Shown one piece after another: positions 1-11,125 of a DNA stretch of 64,000 nucleotides. The notes under the pieces are model-generated. The model saw only the letters and a list, made by a program, of their open reading frames with translations. It was not told the origin of the DNA and did not search any database. How positions within the stretch are numbered: the first letter of the stretch is position 1; every line of letters starts with the position of its first letter. A program made the translations under genes and the position numbers. Source of the stretch: Zoroaster sp. YZ-2022 (lineage: Eukaryota > Echinodermata > Asteroidea > Forcipulatida > Zoroasteridae); NCBI GenBank assembly GCA_029582265.1, contig CM055837.1, forward strand, positions 2,341,148 to 2,405,147, in the 5' to 3' direction.

Positions 1-924
1 CGCACACTTTCCTGGGAAATTTATTTTCATTTTTTCCGCCAGTCCTTGGTTGATTGCAAAGCGATAAAGCCGGCTGGGGTAGTCGTTATTGTATTAAGGA
101 GAGAGACGGGTTAGTTAGGGAAGCGATTGTACGCTCTTGTCTCATCCCGTTTTAATCTATCGATGTGGTGATTAGTACAGTTATTTCGTTGATTATTAAT
201 CTGTAGATATACATTAGGAGGGATCACATTTTAAAGGGACGGTGCAGTTAACAGTAGTTGGTTGTCAATGCTATGGGTAATAATGTCACAAACTCATACA
301 TGTTTAATTATGCCCTTTAATACACATCAATGTTTTCCTTTGCATGCAAAGCGGAAACAGTCGTTGGTTACAGAACGTATTATTCGGTATTTCTGATGAG
401 TGCTTGACAAAAATGGAGGAACCGAACTCACCGCATTCACCCACCGAACACTCCCCAGAAAACCCTCAAAACAAGACCGAAACAACAACAACAACAACAC
501 CAACGGCAAAAATAGCTACTTACAACAACAGAATACTAATTTCAGCTTTTCAGTTAAAGCTTGTTCTTACCCCCTTGTCTCCAGTATTTAACAGATTGAT
601 TTTGAATTTTTCGCTAAATCTTTTAATGAAAATCTTGTTGACATTTTAATTTAAATAATAGATGTTTTCCAAGGACCAATGCTATTATTAAAATAACTGA
701 TTGGTCGAACTCCATACATGCAACAGTACTCGAATTTGAACTGAGATGCGTAGGGCCAAGCGCAGTGTTATAATCATCACCAATGTGAGGTCTAACTTAT
801 TCATTTCAGCTTAAAGAAAACAGTCTAAAGTATGGCAAAGAGTTACAGATTTAAAGTTTAAGATTTCAAATTAAAATTAGTACTCAAGGTTCTTATGCAT
901 ACCCGACATAGACCATTTATCCCT
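1..924. other. Unique sequence, nothing recognised
   Basis: No convincing gene or repeat was seen. It is AT-rich and holds a short (CAA)n tract near 480-500. Reading frames of about 60-100 codons overlap on both strands here but show no domain and are expected by chance. Confidence 0.5.
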
Positions 925-1046
925 GAGCAGCCATTTTGTTTTTCTTCTATACAATTCCACGTGACCAAACCGAGTCTGGAATACAAATAGGCCAGTCTTT
1001 GCATATATTGCGAAGTCAGGGCATCTGACAAAAGATGGCGGCACAG
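925..1046 (+). mobile_element. Family C short interspersed element, copy 1
   Basis: One of six related 120-150 bp copies in this window. Shared landmarks, in order, are a GCAGCCAT start, CACGTGACCAAACCGAG with CTGGAA just after it, a TCTGGC-like block, GCGAAGTCAGG, and an end reading ACAAAAGATGGCGGC. The GCAGCC start and GGCNGC end are inverted, so it may be a MITE; a SINE is also possible because no clear target duplication was found. The last 11-12 bases match the YY1 consensus. No coding capacity. Confidence 0.55.
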
Positions 1047-1201
1047 CGCTATAAAGTCTATTCCTTCATAGACTAAATTGAGTCAGTTTCTTGGGTCAAT
1101 GACTCCAAGCTTCGATGATGTCATCGTAGGCAAGCACATGATGCTAGCTGCATTCGTTATGGCAATGATGTTATTTCTTCGATTCATAGAACTAGGTCAT
1201 G

Positions 1202-1423
1202 TTAAAGGGGCAGTATTTTCACGATCAGAGCAGACTTTCGACAGGGCATGGAATCGATGTCCTAGTTTAAGATTAACACAGTGACTGAAAATTACTGGCT
1301 CATTTATGCAGCAACAACGGTTATGATGACGTTATCATGTGTGGTATTATGCAGTCACGAATTAATCTAAAACTAGCATTCCGATTCCAGGCCCTGTTGA
1401 TCGTGACGATATTGTTCCTTTAA
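1202..1423. mobile_element. Palindromic TTAA-flanked MITE, copy 1
   Basis: A 222-bp foldback element with TTAA at both ends (1202-1205 and 1420-1423). The arms of roughly 70-80 bases run inward from TTAAAGGGGCAGTAT on the left; the reverse complement of the right end begins TTAAAGGAACAATATCGTC. The inner part of each arm contains a GATTAA plus CAGTGACTG block. Related copies lie at 25113-25322 and 34013-34237. TTAA target sites are typical of piggyBac-type and some other DNA transposons, so the transposase source is not settled. No transposase is encoded. Confidence 0.75.
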
Positions 1424-1779
1424 GTAGTACACATAAATTTCCATCTCTATGGGTAAAGCCTGGCGCAGACACCTTTCTTAATATGTAAGCATAAATACCA
1501 GTGACACCAGCCTCGTTCTCGATCTGATGTGTATAGTCGTGTATACATAATATTCAAGAAGGCGACCAGTAAATACAAGTGACGCCCACAGCCTCGATTT
1601 CAGTCAGTTACTTTCATAAATGGAGAAATATTAAGACAGGTTTTACATGTATTATAATCAGAATATGCGTTGTTTGAGAATATTCTAATTTGTTGCCTGT
1701 GTACAAAATGTCACCATAACATTTTACAGATATTTTTTATTTTAAGAGTTGAGTTCTTATATAGACCTTTATCAAGGTA

Positions 1780-1930
1780 CAGTCATCTCGTTTTTCTTCC
1801 ATTCAAATCAATGTAAACCAAACCGAGGCTGGAAAGAAAATAGTCTGGCACCTTTTTTCTAATTTGATCTATCATTATCATTGTCATCGGGTATACAGGG
1901 AATATGACAAAGATGGCTGCAGTGTGAGGT
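1780..1930 (+). mobile_element. Family C short interspersed element, copy 2
   Basis: Same order of blocks as the copy at 925-1046: TTTTTCTTCCATTCAAAT, AACCAAACCGAGGCTGGAA, AAAATAGTCTGGCACC, then a terminal GACAAAGATGGCTGC at about 1906-1920. The middle is replaced by unrelated AT-rich sequence (1855-1905), which suggests an internal substitution or a diverged subfamily. Confidence 0.55.
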
Positions 1931-2024
1931 TTGTTTCATAATGCACGATTTAGCGTCCACCTAGGAACATGAGGGGAGGAGGTTGTCAGTGGTTGTTTTT
2001 ATACAATAATTCAAAATACAGAAT

Positions 2025-2180
2025 TGGCTGTTGCAAACTGCTATACCAACGTAAAGGACCTGTAGTATGAATGCAAAATAATGGTTATTGGCCTCACGTT
2101 TCGAACCAAGCGTGTTCTTTCTCAAAGGCAAAATGGACGAAATTCATACAAACATACATCCATTCGTACACCCATACATC
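2025..2180 (+). mobile_element. Family D repeat, copy 1
   Basis: Matches the right half of the inverted pair at 48421-48720 in reverse orientation. Shared blocks are GCTGTTGCAAACTGC, AAAGGACCTGTAGTAT, GGCCTCACGTTTCGAACC, and TTCTTTCTCAAAGGCAAAAT followed by GGACGA. The copy runs straight into the (CATA)n tract at 2152-2232, which seems to have grown from its CATACAAACAT end. On the minus strand the segment next to TTCGAAACGT has a short hairpin resembling degenerate hammerhead-like repeats, but the catalytic box is absent. Confidence 0.55.
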
Positions 2181-2232
2181 CATACATCCATACATACATA
2201 CATACATACATACATACATACACCCCTACATA
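2152..2232. repeat. (CATA)n/(CATC)n microsatellite
   Basis: A run of CATA and CATC tetranucleotides with slightly irregular interruptions, cleanest at 2189-2224. It adjoins the family D copy. Confidence 0.9.
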
Positions 2233-2260
2233 CATACTGTACATACAAGTTAGTCAGGTG

Positions 2261-3457
2261 TGAAATAAACACAAAAGAACTTAAGAGAATAATTTAAAGT
2301 GTTTGTACAATAACAGTCTTTGTGAGACTCTTCTAGGGTCGAAACTACTTTGCTCGGCAATAATTTTAATAATTCACTATTTTTTTTTTCTTAAAACAAT
2401 TTTCAGATTAGATCTGTTTGAAGGCATATTCATATTCCATTTACCTGAGCCATATAAATTGCCTGACAATAATATGGATTCTTCCTATTTGCCTCGATCA
2501 CCATTTTCCTATAACTCTTTATTTTTCACATGTTCCAAAACCACGCGATGCATGCTCCCCCGAGCATTTTTATTAAAATAAATTTGAAGCACTTGTGCCA
2601 ACACTTAGAAAACTTGTTGATGACGATACGAGCATGAAACAATAGCATTCTACGCCCTTGTACGGATCAGGAGGAGGAAACCGTAGAAGCACTGCCTGAA
2701 TCCATCCCGCGCGCTAATGACAGATGCCTCGTGTAAAATCTGACTTGTTTGAGAAGGCAAAAAACTAACAAAATAGCTCTTTTTGTCAATGTTATTCTGT
2801 TGATTTTGGGAGCCCGGGCGCGAGGAAACACAAGCCGTAGAGTAGCAAATGCCTGAAAATTGGTCTACATTGCCGGGTAGTGTTATTACTTCTTACGAAT
2901 GTCCCCAGTAGACAAATTCATATAATAACAGCCAGGAGTCCCACGGCTATGTACTTGATGTGCGCTGATGAGCGCTTTAGTGACCATGTCCCCGCAGTAA
3001 ATAGAACTAGTTTATAGGCATATTACACTTGAGTATAGCACCTATGACACATCACTGAAACACAAAGAATGAACGAGGCGTATTTCATCATTGTTCAATA
3101 ATATTTTCCTTTCTACAATAACCCTGCTATTACTGTAATTTTTTGCATTTCGGTTTATTACCAAGCACTAAATTTGGGAGAAATTGCGAGCACACGATTT
3201 GTTGAAATGCACGCTTACATTCAAATTATATTTATTTGTTCTGTCTACGACAAATTATGATTTAGAATGGATTTTGGAATTATAACAATATTATTACCTA
3301 ATTTAAATGCATTGGGAAATCTTCATCAGCATACACTGTTTTGATGAATTCGAATATATAATTCTTCTAGTTCTTTTGAATTTAATTGGTGATTTTTTAA
3401 GTTTATTCATTATATGAATTATTCTCACGCACTGCAAGTGTTGGGGTACAACACACG
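2261..3457. other. Unique AT-rich sequence
   Basis: No gene or recognisable repeat seen. The reading frame at 2303-2581 (plus) has no domain and unremarkable composition. Poly-T near 2380 is simple low complexity. Confidence 0.45.
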
Positions 3458-3592
3458 GCGCAGACTTCTTGTTTTCCCCCTATCAAATGCACGTGTCTAA
3501 ATCGAGGCTGTGAGGAAAATAGTCCGGCACCCTTTATGAATAAGTACAGTAATCCTACTTGCGAAGTCAGGGATTCTGACAAAGATGGCCGC
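3458..3592 (+). mobile_element. Family C short interspersed element, copy 3
   Basis: The clearest family C copy. It carries GTTTTCCCCCTATCAAATGC, ACGTGTCTAAATCGAGGCTG, AAAATAGTCCGGCACC, CTTGCGAAGTCAGGGATTC and the terminal GACAAAGATGGCCGC at about 3578-3592. The end matches the YY1 consensus (CAAAGATGGCCGC). Confidence 0.6.
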
Positions 3593-4347
3593 GGGTTCAT
3601 CAGAGCGCTGCCTTTGCCCTTCATCTCTCACCATCTAACTCCTATCTTGTATACACTCCTTACATCTTCGCTCAAGCCTCTTACACAATCGCATTCACAA
3701 TCTTCTGTTTCCGTACTGGGGACACCTATCCGGGTATGTTATCTTATTTATTTCCTTTTCTCTTTAATTTGCTATTTTATGAGCAATCATAAAAAAAAGC
3801 CTCCCGAGAAAATTCGCCAGTAGCAAAAAACTTACGCAGTGGTGCGGAAATATCGTATTTATTCGAGCAACCATGACTCTAATTTAGCGGAATTAATGAT
3901 TTTTCGCTACCTTGGAAAAGAGAAACAGCCGAAAATTAGCCGTAGGTATGAAAACAGCGTTAAGGGAATTAGGCAGAAATATACCGCTGGGGTTTAGCCG
4001 ATAACCCGCGTCAATTTTGTACGGAGTACACTGCCCGTGGTCTAACTAGCATCGGGCTGTCGATATAACTCGAATGGAATTTTATTTGGAGGGAATTAGT
4101 TGGGTATTTTTCCGACCTGTTGGCTAAGGGAAAGCCTTGAGAGCTTGTATATATAGATGCTTATCACAAAAGCCGCCTCGGAATCTTCCAGTTCAACTGT
4201 TTTCTTGAAACGTTTCTCAGCGAGGGCGATATAGTGTTTAGGGAAATATGAAGTATGATCGTATGCTTTTAGCCATAAACAGCTGTATGTGAAAAAAAGT
4301 GAGACTACTGTGCCCCCCAAAAAAAGTCTACTGTTTCTGGTCTCCGC
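3593..4347. other. Unique sequence between repeats
   Basis: No gene or repeat family recognised. The stretch 3593-3720 is pyrimidine-rich on the plus strand. Nothing else stands out. Confidence 0.4.
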
Positions 4348-4642
4348 GCGCGTCTCCTCATACCCGCGCGTCTCCTCATACCCGCGCGTCTCCTCATACC
4401 CGCGCGTCTCCTCATACCCGCGCGTCTCCTCATACCCGCGCGTCTCCTCATACCCGCGCGTCTCCTCATACCCGCGCGTCTCCTCATACCCGCGCGTCTC
4501 CTCATACCCGCGCGTCTCCTCATACCCGCGCGTCTCCTCATACCCGCGCGTCTCCTCATACCCGCGCGTCTCCTCATACCCGCGCGTCTCCTCATACCCG
4601 CGCGTCTCCTCATACCCGCGCGTCTCCTCATACCCGCGCGTC
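4348..4642. repeat. 18-bp minisatellite, 16 units
   Basis: Sixteen consecutive copies of GCGCGTCTCCTCATACCC (4348-4635) and a 7-base partial unit. The copies are essentially identical, so the array is young or kept uniform. The unit is far more GC-rich than its surroundings and contains an alternating GCGCG core plus a pyrimidine block. Because 18 is a multiple of three, all frames stay open on both strands; the resulting hexapeptide-repeat frames are not genes. Confidence 0.95.
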
Positions 4643-5370
4643 GGCATTTTTAATTTTCTTTTATTTTGCTATGAAACGAATCGATGTCCAATTACAGCCA
4701 AAATTGCTGGATCGATTGGAATTCTGCTGTGCATAGGGGTATGAACGTTTGCCCGATTTGTGAGGCCTCTCTTAGCCACCATACATTGTATATGGGAAAT
4801 TTGGTCTGGTTCCAATAACTACGTGTACGTATATAACGTACTTCACTGGTTGGCAAAAAAAAATTAAATTAAAAAAATTACCAAAAAACAAACAAACAAA
4901 CAAACAAAAAACAAAACAAAAGCGCGTCACCTCACCGATTTTGAAGCCGACCTGTGACCTATTTTTTATGGCCTAACAGGGGTGGATCATTGACAGACTG
5001 AACCATTCGGTTGTAGGAAATATTTCCATCTCAGTATTTGCCATCTCTGCTTTCCTCGGTTTTGTATAATTATTCCATGAATAGTATTTTAATGTCACTT
5101 GTGGGGTTTATTTTTGTTTATGTCCTTGATATGCAAATAGTGGAGAGAAATACAATAATAATAATAAAAAAACGAGTATTGTAAAAACAAATAAGGAGCC
5201 ACATTGGCTCAACATTTAAAAAGTTTTCGAACGTGGTTAATACATACAATAGCCGTAGACATCATGATTCAAGTGTATTGATTAATCATGGTTAACTTTT
5301 ATTTTTATTTTAGCATTGAATAATTCAAATCATTATTCAATCATTATTCATTATTATTTCAATCACTATT
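4643..5370. other. AT-rich spacer with A-rich low complexity
   Basis: Holds an A-rich tract with CAAA repeats at about 4855-4920 and an AAT run near 5154-5168. At 5330-5365 there is repeated TCATTATT-type sequence. No gene seen. Confidence 0.45.
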
Positions 5371-5486
5371 CTCCAAAAGACGATCAGAGCATACTAATCG
5401 AAACGTTGAGTTGTACCCAACCGGTTCTTTTCAGAACCATTTACTACTCAAAAGAGAATTTTTACATGGTGTCACCGCAGTCTTTG
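5371..5486 (+). mobile_element. Hammerhead-like retroelement relic, copy 1
   Basis: Carries CGATCAGAGCATACTAATCG, a hairpin, followed directly by AAACGTT, and then GAGTTGTACCCAACCGG, TTCTTTTCAGAACC and CATGGTGTCACCGCAG. The same order occurs on the minus strand at 19645-19764 and in part at 10780-10830 and 37287-37386. The hairpin flanked by an AAGA-type box and GAAACGT resembles the minimal hammerhead motifs known from Penelope-like elements. Here the first catalytic box is mutated (CCAAAAGA where CTGAAGA would be expected), so this copy should be inactive. Confidence 0.45.
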
Positions 5487-6085
5487 ATTAATCGTTATTA
5501 TCCATGATTATACATGGTTTTGTTTTAACTATCCCACTACTGCCATAAAATGATATAATGAACTGCCTCCTTGGTCAAGCCTTACTTGAAGACTACTGTT
5601 ATTTCTTAATAACCCTCTAAAAACCTTTCTCAATTATGTTATGGTGTATATTTCATAATGTGATCCTTCCTTACAGAATCAATTCTTTCCCCGACTTCGT
5701 ATATTTTTCCTTCCTGGACAGCAGACGATTTTGGTTTAAAAAGTAGTTTAGCTCTCCTCATACACAGCCACATCATACAAAGATCGCATTTCGTATTTGC
5801 CAATAAAAGCTATGAAACTCGAGCCGTGCCGCATTTCTCCATGCCGAGCGTATAGCTCCCGAAGCTACCCAATTTGAGAAAAATTACCCCCTAGTCCCCC
5901 TGGTGCCTCTCTCCCCGGGGGGTACCAAGCCGGCGACAGGAAACGCTCAGTGTTGCTTACAGGTTAGTAGGAAGTCTAATTGGCACTGACATCACTCGTA
6001 AACGTCCCCGTTTACCGTACCTGGGAGCTCCCCCCGGGCAACCGATGGCGGGATTTGTTTTGGAGACTGTTCAATCAGCGATCGT

Positions 6086-6098
6086 TGACCTTTGACCC
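6086..6098 (-). promoter_or_regulatory. DR1-like nuclear receptor site
   Basis: TGACCTTTGACCC, which on the minus strand reads GGGTCAAAGGTCA: two hexamer half-sites one base apart. This is the classic DR1 arrangement bound by HNF4, COUP-TF and RXR-type receptors. It sits in a GC-rich, repeat-free stretch. Function is inferred from the motif only. Confidence 0.35.
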
Positions 6099-6749
6099 CA
6101 GGGTAACTCTTAAGGTTGACATCCTCTCTGTGGTGTGATGACGATGAGTATGATGCACGAAGGAGATGTTTACTAGGGAGAGTGTGGGTTATTGAACAGA
6201 CTAAACACGCCAAGCCAAGCAGGACTACAATTTTAAGCCACTATGGTCGGTATGTTGGCCGAGAGTTTTCACTTCCAAGGGCAATTGCAACACGAAACAG
6301 TGCAGAGGTTTTTACATACATTATGTTAAGCCTACTCTCTATAGGTATAAGGCACCATTGGTAATTACACAAACCTTAAAATGAAAGAACTGTTAATCTA
6401 AAGTGTTACACTACTTGTGAGATTGTTCACTCTGTCACTCTCAATACAGAAAACTGATTGAATTTCCAAAAAACTGGATTGGTGGATTTCATAAATAAAA
6501 ATATTGGGAAAAGCTGCCCTCTATTGACTACCTGGAGAAACTGTATGATAAATTTGAATTCCTCTGAAACTTTCACAGAAACTTTTGTGTAACAGAGAAG
6601 CTATCTTCTTTTTAACATTACTTTGGTTTTCTTAAATTGTCAAATGTCATAAAAACCTAGTTTTAAATATGGTTTGAAATTTTATTTTTAATTTTAATAA
6701 CGGATCAAGTGTCACCTTGAACAACGTATTGGTACCACCGCAATGCATG

Positions 6750-6763
6750 ATAGCGCCCTCTAT
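6750..6763. promoter_or_regulatory. CTCF-like motif ATAGCGCCCTCTAT
   Basis: One of seven near-identical sites in the window (see 19300, 22007, 22258, 30976, 42147, 43730). The reverse complement ATAGAGGGCGCTAT matches the AGRGGGCGCT core of the CTCF consensus. Flanks do not align among the sites. Confidence 0.35.
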
Positions 6764-7479
6764 CGTTTGTTGTGTGTCAGTTTTTCCCAAACACCTTCCG
6801 CTAATGCACTATGGCATGAGCTAACCGCGCTGTTCAGCCCCATTACAATGGAAAGGCGCACTTGTTAGTCAAAATTAATGTCAGTATGTGCATGGGGAAA
6901 AGCAATACGTCTACAGACCAGCAGGGGTGAATTTCAGAGCTTGCATTTTGAAGAAAAATAGCAAATAGCTTACACAGATTTGACCAAAATCAACGTAGGT
7001 TTGATTGTAACAAAATAAATTTGTGGACAGGATGCAAATTCACCTCGCGAGACTAGAAAACGATTTTATATCCATGTGATGTTATTTGTTCTCGCCACCT
7101 TGCGTCCTCCTTAATCAAACATTTGTAAGAACTATAGTTACTGTACAGTTTACCTGCATTCTGCTCACGCTTGGAGATCAAATCCATGTCAGTCGGAGCA
7201 GCTGTGATGAACTCAAGTGACCCTTTTAGAAGCTTTGGGGAAGACTTATTTGGGTAATAATGCTATGGATCATTACTCAATATTTGCCGTGCAATGTAGG
7301 ACCGAACTGCGCGTGAATGTATCCACGCGCTATATAATTACTCAGGCGTGCTTTGTAAGATGTTGTTTTTCTCTTTATTGATGTTAAATATGGAAGAATA
7401 TGGCTGCGCTATGATGTTAATACATTATATCACTGTCCAATAGAGTGTGTATAGCTTGCTAATGGAAGGGGTGGGCAGG

Positions 7480-7796
7480 TAAAAAAGTAAAGTAAAGTCT
7501 GTCCCGAGCCATATTGGCTCATCAGGCCAGTGTTTATCTCCGGTTTCGTTGGCATGAAACGACTGAGAATATTTACATTCCCCCTGGATGGGATGCCAGT
7601 CTATCGCAGGTTACTTCCCTAGCCATTGCCAGGTACCCATTTATACTCCTGGGTGAAGAGAAGCGGCAATTACGGTAAAGTGCCTTGCTCAAGGACACAA
7701 GCACCACGGTCGCGGTGAGGATTCGAACCCACATTCTGGCGACTCAGCCATCAGAACCCAAGTCCAATGCACTAGGCCACTCGGCCATGGCACCCC
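7480..7796 (-). mobile_element. Complete tRNA-derived SINE
   Basis: On the minus strand it begins GGGGTGCCATGGCCGAGTGG and has a Leu/Ser-type tRNA-like head with an A box near 7786-7770 and a B box, GGTTCGAATCC, near 7725-7715. A conserved body follows with GTGTCCTTGAGCAAGGCAC and GGGTACCTGGCAATGG. It ends with a TTTAC-type repeat tail at 7480-7497. It is flanked by a 14-bp target duplication with one mismatch (AAGGGGTGGGCAGG at 7466-7479; AAGGGGTGGGCGGG at 7797-7810), so the insertion is full length and fairly recent. The body resembles a domain seen in SINEs of many marine invertebrates; I cannot name the family with certainty. Confidence 0.9.
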
Positions 7797-7861
7797 AAGG
7801 GGTGGGCGGGGAATTGTAATAAAGTGGGGGTATATACATTGTTGTCAAGTTCAATTTGGCA

Positions 7862-7990
7862 CTGTCGTCGTTGTCGTCGTCTTCTTCTTCGTCGTCGTCG
7901 TCGTCATCCTCATCATCGTAATCACCATCACCATCATCATCATCATCACCATCATCGTCAACGTCGTCTTCATCATCATCATCATTCTGA
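7862..7990. repeat. Trinucleotide microsatellite (GTC/CAT)n
   Basis: Imperfect GTC and TTC repeats (7864-7908) pass into CAT/CAC repeats (7909-7985). The histidine-rich reading frame across it is a by-product of the repeat. Confidence 0.9.
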
Positions 7991-8790
7991 CCACCATACT
8001 TTATCCTTTAACCTCCACCATCATCAACTCAACATCGTAATTAAAAGCAAACATTTTGAACGGCTGTACAAATGCATTGCAAGCCTGCCTCAAATTCCAT
8101 CTCCAAATGATTGAATCTAAACAGACTTTTGGCTATCTTAGGTTGGCTCCCCAGAAGCTACTCTCAAACTCCAGGAAAGCCCAGTCGCTTAGTCAAGACA
8201 TCACATAAGGAAAGGGGCTGAAATCAGTACAAGCCTATCGGCCAGTGGAGAGATAATTATCTGGTGCAGGGGGGTCAGGATTAGTCCAAGAGGTTTAAGC
8301 TTGCAGCCAGGGAGAATCAATCGTAATCGCCCCGTGGAGTAGATTAGACGCGGTGCGGTCGAGAAGCTAGGTACCGAGGATCGTTGATTGTGCACAGTTG
8401 GGGAACGCAAGGTCGTGTTATCGATAGCTTTGTAGATAGATAGAGGGTGTGTGGTGTGTATAATTTGTCGAGAAAAATAAGCCAGAAGAGTGGAGTTTTT
8501 GCAGACATTTTAAAATATTGACAAAGAAAGTACTGTTCGATTAATGATTATAATTATGTTACCGTGACGTTTCTACTTTGTGATGTAAAGTGTATAGCTA
8601 TATTGCTAATAACGCAATTACGAGCTGTTTCATTTCTTAGACCGTTAAAGGCATGAAAGAATTATGTTTATAAGCCATTACGTACATACTAATAATGCTT
8701 CATATAAAATCACATTGATTTGTTGTGAACGTTATGGCACGTGTGGTGCAGAAATAAGTCGTGAAGACGGTCAATTGAATCTTTATCACG
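7991..8790. other. Unique sequence
   Basis: No gene or repeat recognised. The segment 8130-8420 is mildly GC-enriched. Confidence 0.4.
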
Positions 8791-8922
8791 GTGTAGCCAT
8801 CTTCAATGCAAACTCATGTGTCCAAACTGAGGCTGGAAGGGAAAATAGTCTGGCTCCTCTTGTGTATTACAAATCGGTATTTAAATCGTACTGGTGAAGT
8901 CTGGAAATCAGACAACGATGAA
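8791..8922 (+). mobile_element. Family C short interspersed element, copy 4
   Basis: Begins with GTGTAGCCATCTTCAATGC and then ACTCATGTGTCCAAACTGAG, GCTGGAAGGGAAAATAGTCT and GTGAAGTCTGGAAATCAGAC. The terminal motif has decayed to GACAACGATGAAC, so the YY1-like match is lost in this copy. Confidence 0.55.
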
Positions 8923-10779
8923 CTTGAGTTGTAATTTGTTTTGTATACATTTTCAAAGACTTGAATTCATCTTGTTGCTCTCCCTACCACCATACAATCT
9001 TCACAAGGAACATCTTAAAGCATCTTCCTCGCGTCTTGAGGGGGCCATGTCCTCTCATCCAACGAATCACACGTTACGTGAAATAATTTCTCTCTGGTCT
9101 TCAACGACAAGCTGTTTTTTCCTGGCTTGTCTGAAGAGATTGTCATCATCCGTCCAGCCTTTTTCGTTTCACTCCAGGTCACATCTCATCCTCTGCTCCC
9201 TCGTACCCTGGTTGGCTCTACCCGTCTCCCCTTGGGCTATAAATCGATGTGGATTGACGTGAGTTCGTCCTCTTCGGTCCGTGGACCGTCATGGTTTCCG
9301 TACTGCCCCCTAGCAAGGTCCTGGACGCCAACTCGCTTGACACCGTGTGCTGACCACTTGAAACACCTTAAGTTAAACAACAAAGGTTTTTGTCGGAAAG
9401 ATTCTAGCTTTCTATCATGTTCTAATTCGTGACTCAATCCCTCTTTTGGTGATGTCCGTCAGACCATTTGTTTTTTAATATGTCTATTTGGGTGTCTTTG
9501 CTTGTTTGTGGACGTTTTTATTTGTTTGTTTGTTTTTTCTTTATGTTGGTGTTTACGTCAGTTTGTCGAATGGACTTTATCCGCTCCGTGCACATGTAGC
9601 CCTCTAGCGGTGAAAATGCACCATGTCTTCCGAGTCCACGGCGCCATTTTATGTCATTATGTGTGTGGTGTGTACTGAATCTCACTGAATCCTAACACGC
9701 TGAAAGTACTTCATATTCCTAGGTAACTCTTCCCACAGTTAACACTGTAAAGTAAACGTTTAACCATCGATGTGCTTAAAGCCTTGGAGTCAGCTGCTGT
9801 CTGTGTCAAGTACGCCCTCAACAGGCTGTGCACAGAGCAAATAACAAAACGGGGAAAAAAGGTAATTATAAACGATTGTTGATCAATCTCCCCAAGCATT
9901 GTATTTTGTGTACAAATCCTATGGAGCATTCCTTAAAAGTTCAACAGCAATGGGAACAATAGATGGGACAATAGTCAAGGGAACAATAGAAAGAACAAAA
10001 GAGACGCTTGCAAGGACCTTTAAACACGGAGTAATTTGTCTGGACCTGTTTGTCTGTTGGTTTTCTGTCAATTCGTCTGGCTGTCTGCCGATTATTCCTC
10101 ATACCCCCACCCTCCTTGCCTCCTACCCCGTATGTCTCTTAAGAAATCTCCAGAGAGATTATTCTTTATAGTCATTATAAGTTAATCTTCAGCGGATGGG
10201 ATGTTCGAAGACTTCAGCGCGGCGTTAAGCCGTAATATGGTTTGTACATCTTGATCAAGATAAAACGCGAGATAACGCGTGGATATTGAAAGATGGGAGC
10301 ACGCGACGATGTCTCACAGTAAAGAATGAACCGTATGAAGATGACAGCTACGTGTCGAGTTAGTCCATGCAACCCATACATTTTATTACCAATGTTTCTA
10401 TAAAAGGATGCTTATTTGATAAGAAATAGTTCAAAGCAAACTTGCCATCCAATTTATGAAACCATTACTCTTCATTCCTGGATAGTTAAAAGGGGAGGGG
10501 CATGTACCGTCCTTTGGTCACCATGCACGTACACTTACCAGACGTTGTCACGTGTGCTTTATTTTGGCAGTCTGTTCTCTTTTATGACGTGCGCCCATCT
10601 TTCCTTTTGCCACCCTGTATCTGCCCTGTAGCCATTTCATGAGAACAATTAAAAGCACGTAGCTTTTTTTGTTTGAATTTTGTACCCATAGTCATGACAT
10701 TGGATTAAACGCCTGACAATTAGTAACGAACGTGTTGTGCAGAAAATAACCAGTGCTAATATGCTAATACCCAACATTT
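8923..10779. other. Unique sequence, no gene supported
   Basis: A moderately GC-rich part (9040-9420) contains overlapping frames on both strands without any recognised domain. A (TTTG)n-like tract lies near 9517-9536. The rest is AT-rich with nothing identified. Confidence 0.4.
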
Positions 10780-10830
10780 AGTAAAGACTGTTTGCGGTGA
10801 CATCATGTGAAAAAATTCTCTTTTGTACAC
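10780..10830 (-). mobile_element. Hammerhead-like retroelement relic, fragment
   Basis: AGTAAAGACTG, GCGGTGACATCATG and AATTCTCTTTTGTACAC align with the copy at 19645-19764 (and with the reverse complement of 5450-5486). Only the outer part is present, without the hairpin or GAAACGT box. Confidence 0.35.
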
Positions 10831-11125
10831 TTCTGCATTATTTTTATTATTTTTATATTTAAATTTGTTTTGTTTTTTATTTTATTTATTTGTTTTAGTG
10901 GAGGATTATTTTCCTCATTATTGAATTGAGAACGTTCAACTTGTCACTGTAACCTTTCCCGCATGATGGGGTGATGGAATTGTGAAGACGGACAAGATAC
11001 GTGTTCCATGGGCCGCCATCTACATCTTCCCAAACGCGCGTCAGGACTCAACCCAAGCTAAGCCAAGTAGAACTAAGCTCTGGAATTGGAGATGCTGTGA
11101 TATGGCGTAAGGGGACGAAAAGGCC

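Larger units (their letters stand above)
5487..7465. other. Unique sequence with candidate regulatory sites
   Basis: No gene supported. The part 5820-6110 is clearly more GC-rich than its surroundings and low in repeats. It contains runs such as CTCCCCGGGGGGTACC and a DR1-like site (6086-6098), so it is a reasonable candidate for a conserved noncoding element. A CTCF-like motif lies at 6750-6763. Confidence 0.4.

Noticed and set aside
392..420. Hammerhead box CTGATGAG near 392
   Set aside because: No GAAA box or pairing stems follow within a suitable distance.
4096..4744. Long open frames on both strands with six-residue repeats
   Set aside because: They exist only because the 18-bp array unit is a multiple of three and lacks stop codons; several frames on both strands are open together.
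7824..8114. Histidine-rich 96-codon frame
   Set aside because: Composition follows from the CAT/CAC microsatellite; no conserved domain.
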